Below, piece by piece: positions 44,899-54,600 of a stretch of DNA of 64,000 nucleotides. The translations under genes and the position numbers were made by a program. The notes under the pieces are model-generated. The model was not told the origin of the DNA. It did no database searches and saw only the letters and a program-made list of their open reading frames with translations. Numbering within the stretch: the first letter of the stretch is position 1; each line of letters opens with the position of its first letter. Where the stretch lies: NCBI RefSeq assembly GCF_023509475.1, contig NZ_JAKSDZ010000012.1, forward strand, positions 1 to 64,000, given 5' to 3'. This DNA comes from Aestuariirhabdus haliotis (GTDB lineage Bacteria > Pseudomonadota > Gammaproteobacteria > Pseudomonadales > Aestuariirhabdaceae).

Positions 44899-46625
44899 TG
44901 AGCATTCGTATTCAACGACGCTTCCTAAATGATCAGGTTGAATTACCCGGCTTGCCGCCTTTGTTACAGCGCTTGTATGCGGCAAGAGGTATTCGTAGCG
45001 AATCTCAACTGCAGCGCACATTGCAACATCTGCAGGGATACGATGCCCTGAAGGGCATCGATCGTGCGGCGGAGCTTCTGGCCGACGCGGTAGAAAAGGG
45101 CGACAGCATCCTGATCGTGGGGGATTTTGATGCAGATGGGGCAACTAGCAGTGCCTTGGCGGTGTTGGCGCTTCGAGCTCTGGGCGCTGTCAGAGTCGAT
45201 TACCTGGTACCCAACCGCTTTGAGTTTGGTTATGGCCTCAGTCCGGAGATTGTCGCTGAGGCGGCCAAAGATGCCCCGAACTTGATCATGACTGTCGATA
45301 ACGGTATCTCCAGTATTGAGGGTGTTGCCGAAGCCAATCGTCTGGGCATTCGAGTGGTGGTCACCGATCACCATCTGGCCGGGGAACAGTTGCCGAATGC
45401 GGATGCCATTGTTAACCCGAACCAGCCCGGTTGTGACTCTATTACCAAGAACAGTGCCGGTGTTGGTGTAGTGTTTTATGTGCTTTGTGCGCTGAGGGCT
45501 GAGTTGTTGTCCCGAGGCTGGTTCGACGAAGGTAGGGCGCAACCCAATCTGGCCGAATACCTCGATATAGTGGCCCTGGGCACGGTGGCTGATGTGGTTC
45601 AGCTGGATCACAATAACCGAATTCTGGTGCACCAGGGGGTACAGCGTATTCGAGCCGGTTATTGTCGGCCAGGTATTCGTGCGTTGCTGGAGCTGGCCAA
45701 ACGGGAATTGCCGATGGTTTGTGCCAGTGACCTGGGTTTTGCGGTTGCCCCCCGGCTAAATGCCGCCGGGCGACTCGATGATATGTCGCTGGGTATCGAG
45801 TGTTTGCTGTGCGATGACCCACAGCGGGCTAAACAGCTGGCGCAAGAGCTGGATGGGATGAACCGGGATCGGCGCTCGATCGAAGCGGGTATGCAGGAGC
45901 AGGCATTGAAAATCCTGGCCAGCACCGAATTGGATGACAGTGGCGAGTTGCCCAATGCGCTCTGTTTGTTTGATTCAGAATGGCACCAGGGGGTGATTGG
46001 TATTCTGGCCTCGCGCATCAAGGAGCGAGTGCACCGCCCGGTGGTCGCCTTCGCCGATGGGGGTGACGGCATCCTTAAGGGCTCAGCGCGGTCCATTAGC
46101 GGTTTTCATATGCGCGACGCCCTGGAGCGTGTTTCTACATTGAATCCGGGTATGATTTCGAAGTTTGGCGGCCACGCCATGGCGGCAGGATTGTCCCTGG
46201 ATAAGCAGTATTACCCAACCTTTTGCGAGTCGTTGCAACAGGTGGCCGCTGAGTGGCTGGGCCCAGAACAGTTAGAGGCGCGATTGATGAGCGATGGTGA
46301 ACTCGGCGCCGACGAGTTCAGCCTTCAGGTGGCGGCTCAATTGCGTGATGCCGGGCCTTGGGGGCAAGGGTTTGCGGAGCCCCGGTTTGATGGTGAATTT
46401 GAAATAATCAGCCAGAAACTGGTAGCCGACAAACACCTTAAACTGGTACTGGCACAGCCGGATTCGGGTGTCTGCGTCGACGGTATTGCCTTCAATGTGG
46501 ATCTGGAACGCTGGCCTGATAAGACGTCAACTCGAGTGCATTTGCTCTACAAACTGGATATAAATCACTTTCGTGGGCGGCAAAGCCTTCAGTTGATGAT
46601 TGATCATCTGCAAGCACTGGATTAA
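44898..46625 (+). CDS. recJ: Single-stranded-DNA-specific exonuclease RecJ
   Basis: RecJ degrades single-stranded DNA 5' to 3' in recombination and mismatch repair. The 575-residue protein has the DHH phosphoesterase motifs VGDFDADGATSS, MTVDNGISS and VTDHHLAGE, ALGTVADVV, and the DHHA1 segment with FGGHAMAAGLSL. All metal ligands look intact. The TGATG overlap with yaeQ sets the start at ATG 44898. prfB follows after 129 bases. Confidence 0.97.
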   Translation: MSIRIQRRFLNDQVELPGLPPLLQRLYAARGIRSESQLQRTLQHLQGYDALKGIDRAAELLADAVEKGDSILIVGDFDADGATSSALAVLALRALGAVRVDYLVPNRFEFGYGLSPEIVAEAAKDAPNLIMTVDNGISSIEGVAEANRLGIRVVVTDHHLAGEQLPNADAIVNPNQPGCDSITKNSAGVGVVFYVLCALRAELLSRGWFDEGRAQPNLAEYLDIVALGTVADVVQLDHNNRILVHQGVQRIRAGYCRPGIRALLELAKRELPMVCASDLGFAVAPRLNAAGRLDDMSLGIECLLCDDPQRAKQLAQELDGMNRDRRSIEAGMQEQALKILASTELDDSGELPNALCLFDSEWHQGVIGILASRIKERVHRPVVAFADGGDGILKGSARSISGFHMRDALERVSTLNPGMISKFGGHAMAAGLSLDKQYYPTFCESLQQVAAEWLGPEQLEARLMSDGELGADEFSLQVAAQLRDAGPWGQGFAEPRFDGEFEIISQKLVADKHLKLVLAQPDSGVCVDGIAFNVDLERWPDKTSTRVHLLYKLDINHFRGRQSLQLMIDHLQALD

Positions 46626-46754
46626 TTCGGGCTCTGTATAGGGCACATCTGAATTATTCGGAGGTGCCATAGGTATAAAACACAGTGAAAGCGCTCCGTT
46701 GATCGGTTAAAATGGCCCGCTTTTTTGACCACAGAATTCAGGTAAGGGATATCG

Positions 46755-47853
46755 ATGCTCGAAGTAAACCCAATTGTGCAGACCATCAAAGATCTCGAGG
46801 CGCGTACGGACGTGCTTAGGGGGTATCTTTGACTATGCTGGCAAGAAAGAGCGGCTGGTAGAAGTTGAGCGCGAACTGGAACAACCCTCGGTATGGGATG
46901 ATCCCGATAATGCCCAGGCGCTAGGGCGCGAGCGGGCGGCGGTGGAAGCGGTTGTATCCACCATTGAAAAGCTCGATGAAGGGCTGAGCGATGCCAGGGA
47001 TCTGCTCGATATGGCGGTCGAGGAAGACGACGCTGATACCGTCACCGATGTGGAAAATGACCTCGCAGACCTGACCGAGCAACTCGAAGTGCTGGAATTT
47101 CGCCGCATGTTTTCCGGCGAGATGGACGCCAATAACGCTTTCCTCGATATTCAGGCTGGCTCCGGCGGTACCGAAGCCCAGGACTGGGCCAATATGTTAC
47201 TGCGCATGTATCTGCGTTGGGGTGAACGCAAAGGCTTCAAAGTTGAAATTATCGAAGTGTCCGCGGGTGATGTGGCTGGCATCAAGAGCGCCACCGTGCA
47301 GTTCAGTGGTGAGTACGCTTTCGGCTGGTTACGCACGGAAATCGGTGTGCATCGACTGGTACGTAAATCGCCGTTCGATTCGGGTAACCGTCGTCATACT
47401 TCCTTCGCCGCCGTGTTTGTTTCCCCCGAAATCGACGATAACATCGAAATCGAGATCAACCCCTCGGACCTGCGGATCGATACCTACCGTTCCAGCGGGG
47501 CCGGTGGTCAGCACGTTAACACCACCGATTCGGCGATTCGTATTACCCACGAGCCTTCCGGCATTGTGGTGCAGTGCCAAAACCAGCGTTCGCAACACCA
47601 GAATAAAGACAAGGCCATGCAACAGCTGAAAGCCAAACTCTATGAGATGGAGATGCAAAAGCGTAACAGCGAAGCCCAGGCTCTGGAGGAGACCAAGTCC
47701 GACATCGGGTGGGGCAGCCAGATTCGCTCCTACGTGCTGGATGCTTCCCGAATCAAGGATCTGCGTACCAGCGTGGAAACCAGTAACTGTGGCGCTGTGC
47801 TCGATGGTGATATTGATGCCTTTGTTGAAGCCAGTTTGAAAAAAGGACTCTAA
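46755..47853 (+). CDS. prfB: Peptide chain release factor 2, with programmed +1 frameshift
   Basis: RF2 ends translation at UGA and UAA. Frame 0 starts at ATG 46755 and reads 25 codons ending LRGYL before an in-frame TGA at 46830-46832. Ribosomes slip +1 on CTT-TGA and continue DYAGKK from 46831, giving 365 residues as in E. coli. The internal Shine-Dalgarno AGGGGG and the slip site CTTTGAC are the classic ones, so RF2 level controls its own synthesis. The anticodon-like SPF tripeptide (RKSPFDSG) and the GGQ loop (GAGGQHVN) are present. Confidence 0.97.
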
Positions 47854-47942
47854 TCGAGTCTAACTTGTGCTTTTAAAAAAGCGCTAACCTTAATCTTGGT
47901 GCCAACTGTAAGGGTGGCACTTAACCTTTGATAAAAACCGTC

Positions 47943-47970
47943 GCCGGGCCTTTTGTCCGGCATTTTGTTT
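47943..47970 (+). terminator. Intrinsic terminator between prfB and lysS
   Basis: GCCGGGC and GTCCGGC form a 7-bp stem with one G-T pair around CTTTT, followed by ATTTTGTTT. A smaller hairpin (GTGCCA/TGGCAC, 47899-47920) lies just upstream. lysS starts 15 bases after the T run, so read-through or a downstream promoter must supply lysS. Confidence 0.6.
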
Positions 47971-47984
47971 AACAGGAAACTACC

Positions 47985-49517
47985 ATGACTGATGAAATTC
48001 AAACCGCCCAATCCGAAGCTCACGAGGAGAACAAGCTGATCGCGCTGCGCCGTGAAAAGCTGGCGGATATTCGTCAGAAACGGGTAGCGTTCCCGAACGC
48101 CTTTCGTCGTGATGTCATGGCCAATGAGCTGCAGGAAACTTACGCTGAGCACAGTAAGGAAGCGCTCGCCGATGCCGGGATACGAGTTAAAGTCGCCGGG
48201 CGTATTATGCTAAACCGCGGCGCCTTTATGGAGATTCAGGACGTTTCCGGGCGCATTCAGGTGTACGTCAATCGCAAGAGTCTCGACAAGGAGTTGTTAG
48301 CCGAGATCAAGCATTGGGACCTGGGCGACATTATTGGCGCCGAGGGTACTTTGGCCCGCTCCGGAAAGGGTGATCTTTATGTCGATATGGACGCGGTTCA
48401 GCTGCTGACCAAGTCCCTGCGTCCGTTACCGGATAAGTTCAAGGGGCTGGAAGATACCGAGATGCGTTATCGCCAGCGTTACGTCGACCTGATCATGAAC
48501 GATGAGTCTCGCAAGACCTTTATTATTCGCTCCAAGGTGATCGAGGCGATCCGGACCTTTATGGCGGACAAGCAGTTTATGGAAGTAGAGACCCCTATGC
48601 TGCAGGTGATTCCGGGTGGCGCAGCGGCGCGTCCTTTTGTTACTCACCACAATGCTCTGGATCTCGATATGTACCTGCGTATTGCGCCGGAGCTGTACCT
48701 CAAGCGTCTGGTGGTCGGAGGTTTCGAGCGTGTTTTCGAGATCAACCGTAACTTCCGTAACGAAGGCCTCTCGACTCGTCATAACCCCGAATTCACCATG
48801 ATCGAGTTCTACCAGGCCTACGCTGATTATCGTGACCTGATGGATATCACCGAAGAGATGCTGCGTTATGTCGCCGAGCGGGTGTTGGGTACCACCGAAC
48901 TGCCCTGCACGATCAAGGACAACGACGGCAACATCACCGAAGAGCGCGTGTACGATTTCGGCCAGCCCTTTGAGCGCCTGAGTATGGTCGATGCCATTCT
49001 GCGTTATAACCCCGAACTCAAGCGCGAGCAGCTGCTGGATTTTGACGCCGCCAAACAGGTGGCCGAATCACTGAAAATCAAGGTGATGCCGATCTGGGGC
49101 TTGGGCAAGTTGCAAACGGAAATCTTCGAAGAGACCGCGGAAGAGCAACTGATTCAGCCGACCTTTATCACCGAGTACCCGGCCGAAGTTTCTCCTCTGG
49201 CTCGTCGTAATGATGATAACCCTGATATCACCGACCGTTTCGAATTCTTTGTAGGTGGTCGTGAGATTGCCAACGGTTTCTCCGAGCTCAACGATGCCGA
49301 AGATCAGGCCGAGCGATTCCGTCGCCAGGTCGAGGAGATGGAAGCGGGTGATGACGAAGCCATGCACTACGACGATGACTATGTGCGGGCGCTCGAGTAC
49401 GGTTTACCGCCAACGGCAGGTGAGGGTATCGGTATCGATCGTTTGGTGATGTTGTTTACCGACTCTGCTTCTATACGTGATGTGCTGCTCTTCCCTCATA
49501 TGCGCCCTCAGGCATAA
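47985..49517 (+). CDS. lysS: Lysyl-tRNA synthetase, class II
   Basis: LysS charges tRNA-Lys. The 510-residue protein has an N-terminal OB-fold anticodon-binding domain (about 65-150) and the class II motifs: [18 protein letters not shown] (motif 1 area), [18 protein letters not shown] (motif 2) and [10 protein letters not shown] (motif 3). prfB-lysS is a conserved pair. A long inverted repeat follows it. Confidence 0.97.
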   Translation: MTDEIQTAQSEAHEENKLIALRREKLADIRQKRVAFPNAFRRDVMANELQETYAEHSKEALADAGIRVKVAGRIMLNRGAFMEIQDVSGRIQVYVNRKSLDKELLAEIKHWDLGDIIGAEGTLARSGKGDLYVDMDAVQLLTKSLRPLPDKFKGLEDTEMRYRQRYVDLIMNDESRKTFIIRSKVIEAIRTFMADKQFMEVETPMLQVIPGGAAARPFVTHHNALDLDMYLRIAPELYLKRLVVGGFERVFEINRNFRNEGLSTRHNPEFTMIEFYQAYADYRDLMDITEEMLRYVAERVLGTTELPCTIKDNDGNITEERVYDFGQPFERLSMVDAILRYNPELKREQLLDFDAAKQVAESLKIKVMPIWGLGKLQTEIFEETAEEQLIQPTFITEYPAEVSPLARRNDDNPDITDRFEFFVGGREIANGFSELNDAEDQAERFRRQVEEMEAGDDEAMHYDDDYVRALEYGLPPTAGEGIGIDRLVMLFTDSASIRDVLLFPHMRPQA

Positions 49518-49556
49518 TAGAACGGCTTTAACGGTACAAATAACCAATAACGTGAA

Positions 49557-49614
49557 CGGCGCCAGCAGGGCAGGTTACCCAAAGCATCGACACAGGGTAA
49601 TCTGTCCGGCGCCG
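49557..49614. repeat. Imperfect inverted repeat between lysS and the TetR gene
   Basis: Outer arms CGGCGCC (49557-49563) and GGCGCCG (49608-49614) enclose inner arms GCAGGTTACCC and GGGTAATCTGTCC, with a 14-base loop. No T run follows on the plus strand. It could be a Rho-dependent or processing stem for lysS, or an operator for the TetR regulator that begins 45 bases later. Confidence 0.65.
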
Positions 49615-49658
49615 ACATAATAAGACAAAAAGAACGAGTGAAGAGGGATTTTTTGAGC

Positions 49659-50339
49659 ATGAATCAAGAGTCTGAGGTGGTTCGCTACCGAGGACGCAAA
49701 GCCAGTCGCAGCGGCAGTGAACAGCGCCGTAAGACGATTCTGGAAGCGTCTCTGAGGGTTGCCATACGTGAAGGTGTGCGTGGTATTCGTCACCGTGCCG
49801 TGGCCAAGGAAGCCGATGTACCCTTGTCGGCGACGACCTACTATTTCAAAGATATCAACGACCTCATTAACGACACTTTTGCGTTGTTTGTTGAGCAGAC
49901 CATCGCTGAGGTGAATCGTTTCTGGGCGGAATCGGGCGATCAGGTTACCCAACTTCTGAACCAGCTCGACGAGACTCAGGATAGCCGTCGAATTTTTGTT
50001 GCCAACCTGACCGATATCGCGGAGTCCTACATTCGTCAACAACTGCAAACCCAGCGTCAACAGCTGCTGGCGGAGCATGCTCTCAATCAGGAAGCGCTGC
50101 GTTCCACGGTACTTCGGGATATGGTGCTGGGCTATCGGAAAGAATTGCTTTCGCAACTGGTTGATTTTTACGGGGTGCTGGGAAGTTCGGATCCAGAAAT
50201 GGATGCTAGCCTGACCCATGCGGTTATCATGGATATCGAGCATCAATGCCTGTTGCGCGATCCGGACAAGCACCATGAAGTGCCTGTACGAGCGCTATTA
50301 CATCGCCACTTTCAACAGACTATGGGTCTGGCCGGTTAA
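49659..50339 (+). CDS. TetR family transcriptional regulator
   Basis: A 226-residue repressor-type protein. The N-terminal helix-turn-helix is at about residues 22-68 (ILEASLRVAIREGVRGI, then RAVAKEADVPLSATTYYF). The C-terminal ligand domain is all-helical with no recognised ligand. A TetR gene also follows lysS in Pseudomonas. ATG 49659 has AGAGGGA eleven bases upstream; TTG 49653 and GTG 49638 are in-frame alternatives. The inverted repeat just upstream is a possible self-regulation site. Confidence 0.9.
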   Translation: MNQESEVVRYRGRKASRSGSEQRRKTILEASLRVAIREGVRGIRHRAVAKEADVPLSATTYYFKDINDLINDTFALFVEQTIAEVNRFWAESGDQVTQLLNQLDETQDSRRIFVANLTDIAESYIRQQLQTQRQQLLAEHALNQEALRSTVLRDMVLGYRKELLSQLVDFYGVLGSSDPEMDASLTHAVIMDIEHQCLLRDPDKHHEVPVRALLHRHFQQTMGLAG

Positions 50340-50500
50340 TCGATGAAAGTCAGTAAAATGCTGTTGGTTAGTCTATTCATGGAGCAGTAGAGCAGTTTCC
50401 TGCGCCTGGTAGGCCTTTTCGCTGGACCGAAGCCATGCACAGGCTCTAGGATAATCCGGGACTGATGCCACCATAAGCCAGGTTTAACAGGGAGAGAGTT

Positions 50501-51250
50501 ATGCAAAGTCACGAAGTGGATTACAAAATCATCGGCCATGACATGCAAATGGTAGAGATCGAGCTTGATCCTGCCGAGACTGTCATCGCCGAAGCTGGCG
50601 CCATGAACTATATGGAGCAGGGCATTGCCTTTGAGACCCGAATGGGGGATGGTGCCGAGCCGGATCAGGGCATGATGGGCAAACTCTTCAGTGCCGGAAA
50701 ACGTATGCTAACTGGCGAGTCCCTGTTTATGACCCATTTCACCAATGAGGGTGAAGGTAAGCAGAGAGTCGCTTTTGCCGCCCCTTATCCCGGCTCGGTG
50801 ATTCCGGTTAACCTGGCCGAGATAGGTGGTCAGCTGGTTTGTCAGAAGGATTCCTTTTTGGCTGCGGCTCGAGGCACTCGAGTCGGCATTGCCCTGAACA
50901 AGCGTATCGGTTCGGGCTTTTTCGGGGGTGAAGGCTTTATCCTGCAGAAACTCGAAGGCGATGGCATGGTATTCGTGCACGCCGGTGGTACCGTAGTGCG
51001 TAAGGAACTGAAAAATGAAACCCTGCGTCTGGATACTGGTTGCCTGGTGGCCTTTTCACAGGGCATCGATTATGACATCGCACTGAGCGGTGGTCTTAAA
51101 AGTATGATGTTCGGAGGCGAAGGTCTGGTAATGGCAACTTTGAGCGGTTCGGGTACCGTGTGGATCCAGAGTCTGCCTTTCTCGCGCCTGGCCGACCGTA
51201 TTCTTGCCCATGCGCCGAAAGCGGGTGGCTCGAGTCAGGGTGAAAATTAG
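50501..51250 (+). CDS. AIM24 / TIGR00266 family protein
   Basis: A 249-residue beta-rich protein of the AIM24/TIGR00266 family. Hallmarks are the N-terminal [21 protein letters not shown], glycine-rich turns [17 protein letters not shown], and the closing [21 protein letters not shown]. It probably forms a beta-prism-like trimer; the cellular role in bacteria is not established. GGGAGAGAG is a good ribosome binding site. A hairpin and two small membrane protein genes follow. Confidence 0.9.
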   Translation: MQSHEVDYKIIGHDMQMVEIELDPAETVIAEAGAMNYMEQGIAFETRMGDGAEPDQGMMGKLFSAGKRMLTGESLFMTHFTNEGEGKQRVAFAAPYPGSVIPVNLAEIGGQLVCQKDSFLAAARGTRVGIALNKRIGSGFFGGEGFILQKLEGDGMVFVHAGGTVVRKELKNETLRLDTGCLVAFSQGIDYDIALSGGLKSMMFGGEGLVMATLSGSGTVWIQSLPFSRLADRILAHAPKAGGSSQGEN

Positions 51251-51280
51251 GCCGTCAGGTCTGAACCTTCGAACGGTTGT

Positions 51281-51310
51281 CGTACCCGCTTAGGCGGGTA
51301 CGTTGTTTTA
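51281..51310 (+). terminator. Hairpin with T-rich tail after the AIM24-family gene
   Basis: CGTACCCGC and GCGGGTACG form a perfect 9-bp stem around TTAG, followed by TTGTTTTA. The T run is interrupted, so termination may be partial. The next gene starts 11 bases later. Confidence 0.55.
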
Positions 51311-51320
51311 GGAGGAAGGA

Positions 51321-51518
51321 ATGAAAAAACTGTTGTTCGGAATAGTGATCGGTATGCTCGCCGGATTATGGATGGGCGCAAACCTGGGGAAAGGTCAGGC
51401 GATCTGGGAAAATCCGTTTCAAGATAATTCCCTGCAAGGACGTCTGGAGCGTAGCCAGCGTGACCTGGGTGAAGCTTTTAAAGATGGTGCCGATGCCATT
51501 CGTGATGCGGTCAAATAG
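51321..51518 (+). CDS. Small single-span membrane protein, 65 residues
   Basis: A 65-residue protein with one hydrophobic, glycine-rich N-terminal helix (LLFGIVIGMLAGLWMGANLG, about 4-23), followed by a charged helical tail rich in Arg, Asp and Glu. The Shine-Dalgarno GGAGGAAGG is very strong. I do not recognise the family. It sits between the AIM24-family gene and another small membrane protein gene eight bases downstream, and probably shares their transcript. Confidence 0.7.
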   Translation: MKKLLFGIVIGMLAGLWMGANLGKGQAIWENPFQDNSLQGRLERSQRDLGEAFKDGADAIRDAVK

Positions 51519-51526
51519 GAGTAGTT

Positions 51527-51826
51527 ATGAGTGATAACCGTCCCCAACAGTTAATACTGACCGCGTTGGTAACTCTGATTGTTACGGTCGCGATGCTGCA
51601 CTTCAATGGCTACCTGCGCCATTCCTCTTCGGAAGATGGCATCATTTATGGTGGCTTCAGCATGATTATCAATGTGCCGGAAATGGATCAGTATGTATCG
51701 GCCAAGGCCGCGAAGCAGAAGGCCATCTGCGCCCAGGGCTTTTTGATGCTGGAGTCGGTGGAAGGCCCCACTAAAATTGGCCTGCTGGTAGACGAAAAAC
51801 GACGGGCTATTCGCTGCGATTTCTAA
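51527..51826 (+). CDS. Small membrane protein, 99 residues, unknown function
   Basis: A 99-residue protein with one membrane helix at about residues 8-26 and a C-terminal periplasmic or cytoplasmic domain containing CAQGFLMLESVEG and ending IRCDF, with two cysteines that might pair. AGGAG is seven bases before the ATG. I do not recognise the family. Its last 20 bases overlap the convergent HDOD gene. Confidence 0.65.
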   Translation: MSDNRPQQLILTALVTLIVTVAMLHFNGYLRHSSSEDGIIYGGFSMIINVPEMDQYVSAKAAKQKAICAQGFLMLESVEGPTKIGLLVDEKRRAIRCDF

Positions 51827-52721
51827 GGGTAGGAATGACGCTTCGCGCAGGCTTTGGTGGAGAGGGCGGTGTCATACTGCCCCCCAGCAGAATAAGCATC
51901 TGCTCAATATCATCCCGTAGGTAATCAAAGAGTGTCACGCTTCGCGGCCGGCGCATAAAGGCAAAACTGGATTTCTGGTAGAGAGCAAGTTCTTCCAGTG
52001 GCGGCGCGTTATAGCGCCGTGCGCTGTCACCTAAGCTGAGGTGACGGGCGAGGATCGACAGGTCGACCAGGTCGAAAGGTAAACGGCTATCGCGACCCCA
52101 ATGGTTGCGTTCGCGGACGGCTTCTACAAAGAGTTCATCCAGCCCCCAGAACTTGAGCAGGACCACGCCGATATCAGCTCCCACTTCGTCAAACATACGA
52201 TACACCTGGGTGGGATCGTTCAGCAGTTCAGGTTCTTCATCAATATGAAGCAACAGTAACAAGTTGCCGATCTCTTGCAGCAGTCCGGCCAGCATCGCCT
52301 GGGCAGGCTCGATCACGGTACTTTGTTTGGCCAGTATCGAACAGATAGCCGCATTCTTCAGGCTGTGATGCCAGAGTTCACGCATATACTGCATCGCCAG
52401 CGGATTTCGTGGGAAAAACAGGTTCTTGATGCTGTAAGTGATAACAATATTGCCTGTAGCACTGGCTCCCATGCGCTGCACGGCTGTCATCAGGTCCATG
52501 GCTGGTGTTGGTTGGTGGTAGAGTGGTGAGTCGGCCATTTTGAGCAGGTGCCCCGCGATGGCGGGGTCGCCTTGCAGCAACTCTACCAGATCATTCAGGT
52601 GGTAATCGCTGCGCGTTAGAGTTTGGCGAATACGCAAGGAAACATCAGGCAAGCAGGGTAATTCGACTTCACCATCCAAAATGCGTTTGTACAATGTCAG
52701 GTGGTAACGACTGCCGGCCAT
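51807..52721 (-). CDS. HDOD domain signalling protein
   Basis: A 304-residue cytoplasmic protein. The HDOD domain covers about residues 18-215, starting LPCLPDVSLRIRQTL with VELLQGDPAIAGHLLKMADSPLY in the family pattern, then the LAGLLQEIGNLLLLL segment in place of a true HD metal site. HDOD proteins act as adaptors in c-di-GMP, chemotaxis and stress signalling without enzyme activity of their own. The C-terminus is Pro- and Arg-rich. It overlaps the preceding small membrane protein gene tail-to-tail by 20 bases. Confidence 0.85.
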   Translation of the reverse strand: MAGSRYHLTLYKRILDGEVELPCLPDVSLRIRQTLTRSDYHLNDLVELLQGDPAIAGHLLKMADSPLYHQPTPAMDLMTAVQRMGASATGNIVITYSIKNLFFPRNPLAMQYMRELWHHSLKNAAICSILAKQSTVIEPAQAMLAGLLQEIGNLLLLLHIDEEPELLNDPTQVYRMFDEVGADIGVVLLKFWGLDELFVEAVRERNHWGRDSRLPFDLVDLSILARHLSLGDSARRYNAPPLEELALYQKSSFAFMRRPRSVTLFDYLRDDIEQMLILLGGSMTPPSPPKPARSVIPTLRNRSE

Positions 52722-52783
52722 GCTCTAATTCATCCTCTACTTCAGGGCGGCGCGGATTGTACCGCGTCGCCCTTGGAAGTGCA

Positions 52784-54433
52784 TCAAGCAGAGAGTTCTG
52801 TTTCCCAAACAACGCTATCTGGCAAGGCTCTACCGAGTAAATCGCCATAACGTTTCTCTAACTTATCGCGTTTGATTTTAAGGGTCGGGGTTAGCATATC
52901 GTTTTCGATGTCCCAGGCTTCGTCAGAGACGATCAGGTGATCGAGTCGCTGGTGGCTTTCCAGTTCATCGTTGACCTGTGCGAGGGTTTGCTTGAGGCTC
53001 TCTTCCATCTCAGGCGTGTGAGCGCGGGTTTGCTCATTGAGCACCACAATGGCCAGAGGCTGTTTGCGTCCCGAGCCCATCACGCAGACCTGTTCGATGT
53101 CGTGGTTGCGAGCCAGTTTGCTCTCGATCGGTACCGGGGCGACGTACTTACCCTTGCCGGTTTTGAACTGCTCCTTGACTCGACCAATGATCTGCCAGAC
53201 ACCCTCTTTGCTGACATCAGCGCGGTCGCCGGTCCGGAACCAGCCATCGATAAAGGCATCGGCGGTGGCTTCGGGGTTACGATAATATTCGCTGAACACC
53301 GCTTCACCACGAATCAGTACCTCACCCTCATCGGAGAGCTTCATCTCGACACATTTCTGCGGCACCCCTATGGTGCCCAGGCGGTCCATCGAGAAGGGGT
53401 TGTTACCGCAGGATAAGCCCGAGGTCTCGGTCATGCCCCAACCTTCCGAGATCTTGATATCCAGCTGAGCGTACCAGCGCAGAATATCCGGCGAGATTGG
53501 TGCGGAACCGGAACCAAACAGGCGAGCCTTGTCCAGCCCCAGGGCGGTTTTTATTTTGCGTTTGACCAGGCTGCTGACCAGGGGAATCTTCAGCAACAGT
53601 TGCAGTTTTTTCTGTGGTAGCTGGGCCAATACCTGAGCCTGGAACTTGGTCCATAAACGAGGAACCGAGATAAACAGGGTTGGACTGGCGTGCTTGACGT
53701 CGTCGATGAAGGTTTCCAGCGACTCGACAAAATAGATCTCAATCGGTGAGTACAGGGTCATCAGTTCAACGACACAGCGCTCGGTAATATGAGCCAGTGG
53801 CAGATACGACATGGTGGAGTCGTTGGGCTGATGCGGAGTCAGGTTGGCCGAACAATAGGATGACGAAGCGATATTGCGATAGTTCAGCACTACCCCCTTG
53901 GGTAAACCGGTGGAACCAGAGGTGTAGACCAGGGTAGCAGTCTCTTCGGGCTGGGGCTCATGGACGTTTTCCAGCGGTTCATACTGGCTTAACCAGTCGC
54001 TCCAGGATTCCTTGCAGGGCAGGGTGGGATAAGGATAAGCGATGGTTAACAGGTGGTCGGGAATGGCTTCGCGTCCGGCATCCTGACCATCGAGTTTGCC
54101 GATAAAAATGGCTTTGGCTTCGCTGTGGGCAAGAATATGACTGATCGTCTCTACCCCAGCAGTGGCATAGATCGGCACACTAACCATTCCTGCCATCATG
54201 ATGGCGAAGTCAGTGATAAACCACTCGGCGCTGTTTTTGGCAAAAATCGCGATACGGTCGCCAGGCTCGAACCCTTGAGCTTTAAGGCCGGCAGCAATCC
54301 GCCGTGCCTGTTGATCCACTTCAGCCCAGCTCAGGGTACTCCACTGGCGGTTACGGGGCTGGTGCAGATAGGGTTTGTCGGGGTGGCTGGCAACGTTGTG
54401 GGCTAGTTGCGCTAACGGAAGTCGATAGTCCAT
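52784..54433 (-). CDS. Long-chain acyl-CoA synthetase (AMP-dependent ligase)
   Basis: A 549-residue ANL ligase of the FACS/long-chain type, which activates fatty acids to acyl-CoA through acyl-AMP. Motifs are YTSGSTGLPKG (phosphate loop, about 180), EGWGMTETSG, GWFRTGDRADVSKEGVW and IGRVKEQFKTGKGKYVAP. It is cytoplasmic or peripherally membrane-bound. ATG 54433 has AGAGAGC upstream and gives MDYRLPLAQL; a frame extending to 54472 adds 13 unconserved residues. It is divergent from ung. Confidence 0.9.
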   Translation of the reverse strand: MDYRLPLAQLAHNVASHPDKPYLHQPRNRQWSTLSWAEVDQQARRIAAGLKAQGFEPGDRIAIFAKNSAEWFITDFAIMMAGMVSVPIYATAGVETISHILAHSEAKAIFIGKLDGQDAGREAIPDHLLTIAYPYPTLPCKESWSDWLSQYEPLENVHEPQPEETATLVYTSGSTGLPKGVVLNYRNIASSSYCSANLTPHQPNDSTMSYLPLAHITERCVVELMTLYSPIEIYFVESLETFIDDVKHASPTLFISVPRLWTKFQAQVLAQLPQKKLQLLLKIPLVSSLVKRKIKTALGLDKARLFGSGSAPISPDILRWYAQLDIKISEGWGMTETSGLSCGNNPFSMDRLGTIGVPQKCVEMKLSDEGEVLIRGEAVFSEYYRNPEATADAFIDGWFRTGDRADVSKEGVWQIIGRVKEQFKTGKGKYVAPVPIESKLARNHDIEQVCVMGSGRKQPLAIVVLNEQTRAHTPEMEESLKQTLAQVNDELESHQRLDHLIVSDEAWDIENDMLTPTLKIKRDKLEKRYGDLLGRALPDSVVWETELSA

Positions 54434-54600
54434 GCAAAGCTCTCTGTTATTGTTTTTTGAATGAAGCGTCAAAACGCCTTATGCCATTGCAACAAAGGAT
54501 TTGCCCTACGGCAAGTGTTGTAACAGAACTATTCGCTCGGTGAATGGTGCACAGCCACACTTTGGTTATAATTGGCCCCCCTTGAAGGGGATAGCGACAC

